Positions 51,601 to 64,000 of a DNA stretch of 64,000 bases are shown here, piece after piece (the first letter of the stretch is position 1; every line of letters starts with the position of its first letter). A model generated the notes under the pieces. That model did no database searches. It worked only from the letters and a program-made list of their open reading frames with translations, and was not told the origin of the DNA. Location of the stretch: assembly GCA_964035545.1 (NCBI GenBank), contig OZ037765.1, forward strand, positions 11,402,698 through 11,466,697, in the 5' to 3' direction. A program made the position numbers and the translations under genes. The stretch comes from Bugula neritina. Its lineage: Eukaryota > Bryozoa > Gymnolaemata > Cheilostomatida > Bugulidae.

Positions 51601-53322
51601 AGGGGGTTGCAAACATGAAGTTATGGGAACTGGTGGCTCTATTCGCAGTCCGAATTTTCCCGACTCATATCCTAGTAGACAGAGCTGCGTGTGGCATTTC
51701 CTCACTACCCCTGGACATAAAATCATCTTAGTTAGTACTTAAAACAATCAGAATAAAATAAACAATTCAATGATGATTCACTTTATATGCATAACATTAT
51801 AATATAAATTGAGATTCTATAGGCCATTTAGTTTAATGTATACAATGCCGTAATGATTTTGTGGTGTTATAGACATTCGAAGAATTTGAATTGGAGCCAC
51901 ACCAAGATTGCTCATATGACAATGTTGAAATATACGATGGAGCTAACAAAAGTTCATTAACTCTGGGCAAGTTTTGTGGTAGCAGAAGGCCTAAACCAAT
52001 ATCTGCCAGCGCTAATGAGATGTATATGGAGTTCTTCTCAGACGCATCTGTGCAAAGGAGGGGCTTCAGAGCTCATTACACTACAGGTATTTGTTAGTCA
52101 AATGTTGTTTTTAGAAATGTGAAAGCCCAAGGCAATAAACAGCCTACACTACTCTGCATGTTAATTAGTAAAACCAACTAGTAATTTCAAAACAATAACT
52201 TGTTGTTTATGTCACAAAACTAAAACAATTCAATTTTCTAACACAAGCATGAAGGCATTTTCTAATGTTTTTTTTTCTGTCTGGGCTTTCGTTTGGAACA
52301 AAATTTGTATAAGTAGCAAATGACTGTTAGAAACTGTTATTAGAAACCCATATAATACTTAATATCTCTATCAAAGTCATTGCATTCTTTTTTATAGTAA
52401 AAAGTTTTGTTGCACTTGTTGCAATGCGGTAGTTTTGGTGAATTGTTTTAGCATGTGGTGGGCGATTGATTGCTACAGAAGAACCGAAGTTTATCTATTC
52501 TCATGCTAAGTATGGAGATCAGCCTTATGATACTACTGAAGATTGTGACTGGCGTATACATGCTCCCAGCAATAAGCTTGTTCGTCTCGAGTTTATAGCT
52601 TTTGCCATTGAAGCAGAAACAGATTGCGGGTAAGAGATGTCTGTATTATTACAGATTATTGATTTAAAAGAATTTGGCAAACATAATATTTTGTTGTTTG
52701 GTAGATTTAAAACGTTGTAGCAATAATTTCTGATACTCATTTATGTAAGCAGTGCAAAATAATATCGTCTTTTTAGAGTAGTAAAACCCTAAGGCTAATC
52801 GGGTATAGTATTTCTTGTATTTTGTAACTACTTACTCATATATTTTTTAACAGATATGACTACATTGAAGTATATGATGGTATAGAAGAACTATCTGATA
52901 AAATGGGAAAGTTTTGTGGTACAACGAAGCCGTCGCCATTTGTATCTACAGGAAATGAGTTGCTGCTGAAGTTTCGTTCAGATGACACGGTAAACTGGAA
53001 GGGGTTTCATGCCATGTACAAGCTAGTTGATCTTTATAGTGAAGAATCAATTGCTCCCACTCAAATTCCATCAAACCATATGCTGGTGTCCGCCAAGAAT
53101 AAAAGTGAGATAGAAGATGCAGATACACAAAACAATGCTGACTCGGCAGCTTCAGCTACAGATACAAGTCAGGACGGACCTGTACAAACTGCGCAAGCTT
53201 CAGTACTAGTACCTCAGTCACAACTGAGCAATCGAGCTAATGTAGTTAACCGCCGACAATATTTAAGACAGTTGAGGCGCAATAACAGGCTTAGACAACA
53301 ATCTCGGTCTCAGGCCAAATAA
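39631..53322 (+). CDS. BMP1/TLL (tolloid): Tolloid/BMP1-family astacin metalloprotease, complete
   Basis: Secreted zinc protease. Family members cleave chordin to free BMPs and also process procollagen and other matrix proteins. The 18 coding exons are 39631-39712, 42253-42496, 44450-44553, 44684-44807, 46038-46216, 46910-47017, 47234-47359, 48114-48323, 48603-48722, 48914-49059, 49564-49759, 50261-50383, 50696-50856, 51104-51287, 51477-51730, 51873-52086, 52452-52629, 52854-53322. All phases agree, giving 1073 aa. Domains: signal peptide (1 to about 22); propeptide with a very basic stretch and convertase site RSKR at 116-119; astacin domain from Ala120, with zinc site [13 protein letters not shown] (His214, 218, 224; Glu215), CCSYVG and Met-turn SIMHY at 269-273; CUB1 about 323-435; CUB2 about 436-546; EGF1 about 547-588; CUB3 about 589-703; EGF2 about 704-744; CUB4 about 745-859; CUB5 about 860-974. 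Both EGF modules begin with D-E-C, as in calcium-binding EGFs. This is the full tolloid/mTLD domain order. Unusual: a tail of about 99 residues after CUB5, Ser/Asn/Gln-rich and ending in an Arg-rich stretch, much longer than the short vertebrate tails. Confidence 0.96.
39966..39979. repeat. Poly-C tract (14 bases)
   Basis: A run of 14 C in tolloid intron 1. A shorter run of 10 C is at 12447-12456. Confidence 0.95.
40516..40806. mobile_element. MITE-like element in tolloid intron 1
   Basis: Ends are inverted: CCCCTCATTCACAC on the left, and CCCCTCATTTACAC read from the right. The match continues loosely through CTGTAACAGC. Length is about 291 bases, and it is richer in G/C than its surroundings. 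The 74-codon minus-strand frame inside it shows no recognisable protein. Confidence 0.65.
43016..43352. mobile_element. MITE with about 70-bp terminal inverted repeats, TAA-flanked
   Basis: Bases 43017-43085 and 43283-43351 are reverse complements with one mismatch, starting CCTAGGGCCACACTGTGCG. Including one more base on each side, the element is flanked by TAA (43013-43015 and 43353-43355), within a CTAAG match. A TAA duplication fits PIF/Harbinger-type MITEs. It lies in the second intron of tolloid and has no transposase. Confidence 0.8.
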
Positions 53323-53543
53323 GCAAAATCTCTAAATAGACTTCTCAACTTGGTCCAAGCTATGCCATTGCCATTTTACAAGTACATAAATATTTTTGTG
53401 TTTTATATGACAGTTATAATAACTCACTGTATACAATCTCATGTACCTCGTGTGATTATGCTATGTTGGCTTATGAGAATGGTTTATTTTAGATTAGTTT
53501 AAACAATTTCTTTGTAGAAAATTATTTCTTGCTTAGAATTATA

Positions 53544-53549
53544 AATAAA
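53544..53549 (+). promoter_or_regulatory. Polyadenylation signal of tolloid
   Basis: AATAAA about 220 bases after the TAA stop, followed by a T/G-rich stretch (CTTGGTGATGATATTT). Confidence 0.65.
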
Positions 53550-54075
53550 ACTTGGTGATGATATTTAGCCTGTATATCATTTAAAGTTGCCATAGTTTCA
53601 GAACCCAGCTATGCTAATAATACAATAAACTTAATCCAGATTTTTTAATCTAGTTTACAAATCATTAACAAATCATTTTATGTGTTACGTGCCATGGTTT
53701 TATTTTTATTTTACCAATTTGTAGTACAGTAGGAAAAAGTATGCTTTGTAGTTATCAAATAAACCTACATTTGCTGTAAATATCATAATTTAATATTTCT
53801 TTAAAATATCATTTATATTATTATATTAGAGTGCATATATATTATATTGAAGTGTGTGTATATTTTTTTAAATTCTAATATTTATTTTTACAAAACAATA
53901 AAACAAAGTATATAAGTTAATGAATCAACACTGTTTTATACAATTATTAATGTTAATAACAAGAATAACAGTTTTGTTTATATAATTATAGTTGCAATTT
54001 AACTAATGGAAATGGTGAAATAGTATGTTGAGACTTGTTTATATGTAAAAAATTCTTCTGTGCACTATTAGCAGG

Positions 54076-54081
54076 TTTATT
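54076..54081 (-). promoter_or_regulatory. Candidate polyadenylation signal of the second EF-hand gene
   Basis: TTTATT on the plus strand, that is AATAAA on the minus strand, about 90 bases after the TGA stop of the minus-strand gene. Confidence 0.45.
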
Positions 54082-54170
54082 CTATCTGTTAATTACATAA
54101 TTAAGGTGATTAAAGAGACATCATACTACATATAGGTAAATACTACCTGTGATCACTAAGCTCTATGACA

Positions 54171-58500
<4,330 letters not shown>

Positions 58501-61464
58501 GCTCAGTATTTGATGCTTGCAGACTGTCAACTGAGCTCGTAAGCCATTATCTCACTAAAGAACCTAGCCATAGTACCATACAATAGACTAAAATCTAACA
58601 AACCTTTAAGTAGATTTCACTGCGCAACTCAGTACTAGTCCCTATAGCATCCTAGCCATATGAAATCCTGCAGTGATATCCTTCAAGTTGCAGACAATAG
58701 AAGACATTTTACATTATGCATATGCAATATTTGCAAAACAGCTTATTTTAGTTTACTTTTATATATATGAAAATCTGGAAACCCATACACAAAAATAGAT
58801 CAAATATAGTCTATGAATGTAATATATACTAGCATACAACTCAGATGTTAACATACACATGCTAATATTTAACTTAATCTGCCTTTTTTCATTCACCCAG
58901 CCACCCTATATGGAGTTGGCTCTGTAGATGCTGTGTTTCTGATATCTAAATTATTGGTCTGATAATGACATTATCATCAGCAATAAGGGAACAGATGTTT
59001 AATCACAAGTCAGTACTTATAAAATATTGTTTATGTATTATAAAACATTCTCGAACAGGACAGAGCAGAGATAGGTGAGAAGGATATTATCAAATAGTAA
59101 TAGCTGATCAACCCACTGTTAGTAGGCTATTACTTGGAATTTGTGTTAGATATTAGACACCAGCAAATTTATCTAAGAACTTATGAACTTTGATTATGAC
59201 ATATCTAATGTGTTTATTAGAATCAATTTGCAAGAAGTGTACAACTTCTAAGTATTAATGATCATTCTTGCAAAAACTTTTTGTATGGTTTTACTTATAA
59301 AATTGATCAGGTTCCCAACTAAATGACATTTCCTGCAGTTTTTATTGCTTTATGTACTTGAATTAATTATTATTTTAGCTTATTATTAATTATTACACGT
59401 ACATACTTCTCATTTGAAATGTGTTTTTAGATTGCCATATAATAAATATATTGCACATGACGTTATGTATGCACAACTACTTTTATCATAGTACAAATAA
59501 TTGAGCTTGGAGTTGTATTCTCATTCAACTAAAATACATCGGAAACTTTTCGAAGACTTGTTTTAAATCCTGATTCGTTTGTATAATGTAGCATCCTTAG
59601 AAAGCTCCATGAGAACCAAGATTGAAACAAAACCATTCATACTCGTAGTCGTAGTGATAATCATAATGTCACAATGAGAATGGTAATATTTTCATTTAGT
59701 TTTACTCGTAATATTGCATAAGAAAAATTTAAAATATGCATATTTTGTCATTCTATATTTATATAGTTGTATACATGTTTATTTGTTAAAACTACAGTTT
59801 TACAAAAAGTAAAGGCAAAGTGAAAGCTGTAGCCGTAGGCGTAGGGGTGTAGCAGAGGCCTCTGCATAGTATTACTATTACTAGTATTAGTATTAGCCAT
59901 AGTGACAGTGCATAGTCATAATGACTGTCAGTGTCGCTGTAACTGTTGGAGTAAACTCGATTTGATTAATCTATTCGATTAAGTTTAATTTTAAATAGTA
60001 AATTTAATCTTTGGCCATAAGTTAAAACGGTAAGGTATAAACTAAAACTTTAATAATAATACTAATAGTAATAGTATAAGTATAAAGTATAAACTTAAAG
60101 CATAAAATAAATAAATGCTTAACTTCAAGACGTAAGACTAAAAGTAACACAAACTGTAAGTTAAGCTAAAATTAAGATCGGATGGAAACACTAAACTTGA
60201 AGTAGCTGTAAAAAATCAAGGATTGAAAATAAATGTTACTTGACAAATGAAAATTAAAAACTTTTACTTTTAGTTTTACTCTAAGTTTAAATCATAAGAA
60301 ATGCCAGCACAATTTGAATTACAATTACAATACGAATATGGACTGAAATGATTATGAGGTTCAAACTGAACCTTTACCTAGGGGCTAAGACTGTGGCACT
60401 TAGAGTTAGTTTTACAGTTACACTTACTGTTACTCAGATCGAGTCTGATTAAGTCTGTAACTGTTAGTGTTTCTCATTACATTTACTACATTTCTTTTAT
60501 GAGTAATAGTATTTTTATTATCAGCATCAGATTATAAGTAGCAGTATAATACCCTAAGTTATGCCTATGGCTATCGGTCTAAGTATCAGTATAGCCATAG
60601 GTATTAATGTAGTTATGTTTATGATGGTGGGAACCTTTATACGGCTATCATTATCACTAAGTCTAGCTCTAACCAACAACAACGAAATTACTATTTGCAT
60701 AATTTGAAGTAATGTAAATTTTTAAAGTTAGTAAAACTATAAAGTCTAAAGATTCTGATACTAGTTGAATTGTTCTCGTTTACTTTTGTACTCATATTCA
60801 TTCAGTTAATCACCATCATAGTCTTTTTGTGTTTTCAGAGATAGTTGAACTGGTAGACCAAAGCTGGGTCATTGTCATGTTACTTGAGTACTTAACTTTA
60901 TTGGCCGAGAAGACATGCTAACTTATGACTTGGCTATTTTAATTGACTTCCGAAACTTTTGAAATTTAGACTTGTCTCATTGCTTGATTTCGTTTTTTGG
61001 AATTACAATTTAGCATTTGTTTAAACAAATTAGATACACCATTAGGATATATCAGTGTTTTTATGAAAATTAGGCAAAGTTATTATAGCAATAATCTATA
61101 AATTTAAACTATATCACTAATAAGATATTGAGGGTAAGCTGTTTTTGTTTTTTTTTTATAAATCAAGTTAAGCTCTGAAAATGATTGCAGTGCTGCAAGC
61201 ATAAAATAAAAAATTGTTGATCTTTTAGTTTTATAATTTTTATTATTAGATTTTTCAGTCTCTTATTTAGTTAGTCTAAGTCTTATTGTTAACAATTCCA
61301 GTATCCATTTTCTTATATTTTTAAGAATCTTTCATTAAAGACATAGTTCCAATATGATTTTATTCATTTTATTTTTATGGGGATTTAAATTTATTTTAAG
61401 GGGCTTATGCGCAGTTAATTTATTTACTCCTTTTCTACTTCTCCTATTGAACATTCTTTTGTAG
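58501..61464. other. Intergenic region between the second EF-hand gene and delta-catenin
   Basis: The minus-strand EF-hand gene starts at 58500 and the catenin transcript probably begins near or beyond 61.4 kb on the plus strand, so this stretch would hold both divergent promoters. No TATA or other clear core element is visible. The main content is the drifted simple-sequence tract at 59.6-60.7 kb. Confidence 0.5.
59640..60660. repeat. Second drifted triplet/hexamer simple-sequence tract
   Basis: Words such as ACTCGTAGTCGTAGTGATAA, ATTACTAGTATTAGTATTAG, ATAATGACTGTCAGTGTCG and TAAGTATCAGTATAGCC recur with a three- or six-base rhythm over about 1 kb, like the tract at 20.2 kb. Confidence 0.5.
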
Positions 61465-61538
61465 GAGCATGACAAATTGGCTAGCTTGAAATCCTGCAAC
61501 AGGAATAACTAAGTGTCAGCTCTTGGGGGTGATCAGAG
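61465..61538 (+). other. Candidate non-coding 5' exon of the delta-catenin gene
   Basis: A 74-base segment flanked by a strong acceptor (TTCTTTTGTAG) and a donor (CAGAG/GTAAAT), about 1.2 kb upstream of the exon with the catenin start codon. It contains a short upstream frame, ATG to TGA with six codons (M-T-N-W-L-A), and no longer open frame. Assignment to the catenin transcript is inferred from position and strand. Confidence 0.33.
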
Positions 61539-61713
61539 GTAAATAAGTAATATTTCAAGATTCCTTACCCCTGTATTGCGCATTGAATAATGTATTTAAT
61601 TTCAATTCCATTGCATAAACATATTGCAAGATCCTAGTAAGGTATTGTTATTAAAACTTAACTTTTGAGCAATGAATAATGATACTATAAGGGATGCTAG
61701 GTTGTTACTAATA

Positions 61714-61731
61714 GGGGGGGGGGGGGGGGGG
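61714..61731. repeat. Poly-G tract (18 bases)
   Basis: A run of 18 G between the candidate non-coding exon and the first coding exon of the delta-catenin gene. Length is uncertain because homopolymers are error-prone. Confidence 0.9.
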
Positions 61732-62726
61732 TTGCATTCAAAGGAATAAATAAATACTTGGTTATTTACTTGCAGAAGTTTTCAATTTCCTCAACAAATT
61801 TGTTATCAGTCTTTGTATTTGTGCAAGTTGCAAGGCTGCACCTTATGAAATTTTTATATGTGTACGTATTTGCAGTTTTGCTAGATATATCATTTGTTTA
61901 GCTCTTAATTTTCAGATAATAAACACTGATAAGATGATGGTATGTGTGTAAATAGCAATCAATTTTTCTAGTAAAATATCACTTTAAAGTCAGGCTTTTA
62001 CTTCCTTCATTTTTCTATTGAAATACTGTTATCTAATCCTAAGGAACATAAGTTTAGCTATTTAAAATCTTGTTAGTTAAGAGAGATTTTTCTAACTTGC
62101 TACTAACAGGTAGTCTACACGTTGATGTAAACAAATTTATTATTTTTCAGCATTAAAAATTGTTCTTATTCTGCACATTGATCACAGAATGCCTTCTATT
62201 ACAGCTGCAATTAACTAGATAAAGCTTATTTCAACTTCTTTCTGGTTTAATCTAGATTGTAAGCTAATTAGACAAAGTCCTTGAAAGTGCATTTAAATAT
62301 TTTGTGTTCTTTTAAGCACTTGAAAGTGTACAATAGTTGAATCATACACCTCCCTTTGTCTTAGTGCTCTCAGAGTAACTGTTGTTTTCACTCCTCAAGT
62401 TGTATGTGGACTAGTAATGTCTTCATTATATGATAATCTCTAGTATCTAAGGGTCTGAATACTTCTAAATGCGTAGCTGTTCTGTCAAACTAAAGATGAT
62501 GTTATTTTAGATCAACTGTTTGAACTGTCCAGTACACAGATATGCTGGAATTTGATAAATGAACTGTCTAAAGCACAAACTATCGGCTATTCTTTCCCTT
62601 GCAGTTGACACCTCTAACCAGCTATACAAATTCAATGTTATCCTATACACAGAATTGAATCAAAATTAGGTTGTCACAGTTTAGTTTAGAAAGAAAAGTC
62701 AATGCAGGTAATTATGTGTATTGTAG

Positions 62727-63727
62727 GTGAGATGTCTGGTAGCCTCATGACTCATGTGCAGCAGGAGGGGGTGTATTCCTGCTCCTCAAACTACGGCTAT
62801 TACAGGGACACTCTGAAAGACTCCTACTCTACTATTTCGACACACAGCATTACTACAGTAGCAGAAGCAGATACCATGATCTCTCCAGTAGCTGGACATA
62901 CTGTACAGTCAGACTGTAACTTGACCTCTACTAGCGAGAAAGTCGGCGAGTCAGCCAGCAGTATTCTTCAATCTGTTAAAGAGCAAGAGGCTCAGTTTGA
63001 GAGGTTAACTCGGGAGTTAGAGGCTGAAAGACGGAGTGTAGCTGATCAACTGGAGCAGGTTTGTAAACCAGGAACTGTGACCTCTGACCTACTTGCTGAC
63101 TCTGGAGTTTTCTCTCTCCATTCGAATGGATTTTTCATTCTTTGTTCTGAACTAGTTGCCCAACCACAACCACAACCACAAATTCATTCGTAGGAGCATT
63201 CTTTACTGTAGTTCGAAGCAATGGAAACGAAGTGTTTGAGTTGTGTTCATTTCTTATTGATTCAGCAACTGTAAGAAAAGCTGCATCTTTTCACTAATAT
63301 TCATACTTTTCACCATTTTCATACTGTCAACATGTATAAAGTTTAAACAGCCTTTTTCCAACTTGGAGGGAGGGTGTTAAATCCTGTTATTATGATTTAA
63401 CAATTATTGATTGTTTGACAGCTGCACCACATATTACCTGGTGAAGTTATGCAATTAATCTCCTGGTGGAGGAACTTCAAATAAACACGGATAATCTTCT
63501 ATTGCTGCTAGACTTTAAAAATGATAGGAAATGCATTCCTATATAAGAATGGTAGTTTATTTGTTGACTTCATAATGTAGTGTGTTGTAGTGTAAAATCA
63601 ATAGTCGAACTGGCTCAGTGCACAGCTTAGTGCCTAGTGATAATGGCCCTGGTTATATAGAACAAGGTGCAGATTTTTCCTCTCTTGATCAGGACCACAA
63701 TGATTCACACTTGGTAGATTCCTGTTT
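62727..63727 (+). CDS. CTNND-like: Delta-catenin family protein (p120/ARVCF/CTNND), N-terminal exons (partial)
   Basis: Armadillo-repeat catenin that binds the juxtamembrane part of classical cadherins at adherens junctions and affects Rho-family GTPases. Two exons are visible: 62727-63058 (acceptor TATTGTAG; ATG at 62732) and 63591-63727, phases 0 and 2, continuing past the right edge. The first gives 109 residues: a Ser/Tyr-rich start, then the family's N-terminal coiled coil at about 74-109 ([19 protein letters not shown] followed by [17 protein letters not shown]), a near-diagnostic signature of p120, delta-catenin and ARVCF. The second continues [20 protein letters not shown] and [18 protein letters not shown], an acidic stretch before the armadillo repeats, which are not in the window. 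The donor after the coiled coil (CAG/GTTTGT) is acceptable; reading through it soon meets a stop. Which vertebrate paralogue it is closest to cannot be settled from this part. Confidence 0.88.
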
Positions 63728-63795
63728 GTAAGTATCTTAGTATTTCTCTATATTCGGTGTTTTTAATCTTCTCAATACAGTGATACTCATGCACG

Positions 63796-64000
63796 TTTAT
63801 AGTTGCCATTCCTGTGAGAACCCCTGATGGAAAGGGTTTTGTTAAATCGGGCTAAGGACTTATTCATATGTGGCGCATGAGCAAATAAGACTGGATGCTC
63901 TTCCTAACATCACCAATGGCCTTTACTGGGGTTCAAACCCATGACTTAGTGTTTACTAGGCAACCCCTCTAAAGTCTAACCCCTAGACCACGGCTGCTCC
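63796..64000 (-). mobile_element. SINE copy at the right window edge
   Basis: Complete or nearly so in reverse: GAACCCCTGATGGAAAGGG, GGGCTAAGGACTTATTCAT, GGATGCTCTTCCTAACATC, then GGGTTCAAACCCATGAC (B box) and CCCCTAGACCACGGCTGCTC (A box and 5' end). It lies in an intron of the delta-catenin gene. Confidence 0.87.

Overview
This is a window of an AT-rich animal nuclear genome. Its genes are split by many GT-AG introns, tRNA-derived SINEs, small inverted-repeat elements and long microsatellites interrupt it, and there are no operons. The gene set (T-type calcium channel, ZDHHC6, EF-hand proteins, a tolloid/BMP1 protease, a delta-catenin) is bilaterian. A lophotrochozoan such as a mollusc, annelid or bryozoan is my best guess, but nothing in the window fixes the species.

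Layout, left to right. 257-7091 (minus): six exons for the N-terminal part and most of domain I of a Cav3 (T-type) calcium-channel alpha1 subunit, running off the left edge. One of its introns is an AT-AC, U12-type intron. 7.1-22.1 kb: intergenic DNA with a SINE, a possible lone fibronectin-III-like exon, drifted simple repeats and a fold-back element with a telomere-like core. 22104-26299 (plus): complete ZDHHC6 palmitoyltransferase, eight coding exons, 403 aa. 27439-35242 (plus): complete calmodulin/troponin C-like EF-hand gene, six exons, 150 aa, with only the last EF loop canonical. 35.3-39.6 kb: SINE and MITE debris. 39631-53322 (plus): complete tolloid/BMP1-family metalloprotease, 18 coding exons, 1073 aa, with the order propeptide, astacin, CUB, CUB, EGF, CUB, EGF, CUB, CUB, basic tail. 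54171-58500 (minus): a second EF-hand gene, five exons, 156 aa, tail-to-tail with tolloid. One of its introns carries about 493 perfect CA units and a roughly 290-bp AT tract that starts 9 bases after the splice donor. 58.5-61.5 kb: intergenic DNA with drifted simple repeats. 62727-63727 (plus): the first coding exons of a p120/delta-catenin gene, with a candidate non-coding 5' exon at 61465-61538, running off the right edge.

Every exon chain below was joined by hand, using splice consensus and agreement of reading phase at each junction; all the chains stay in frame. The genes do not form a pathway. Two share calcium as a theme (Cav3 and the EF-hand proteins), tolloid acts outside the cell, ZDHHC6 acts in the ER membrane and delta-catenin at cell junctions. 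The most notable non-gene features are the U12 AT-AC intron, the giant CA/AT tracts beside a splice donor, the pair of one-loop EF-hand genes, and several apparently non-autonomous repeat families.
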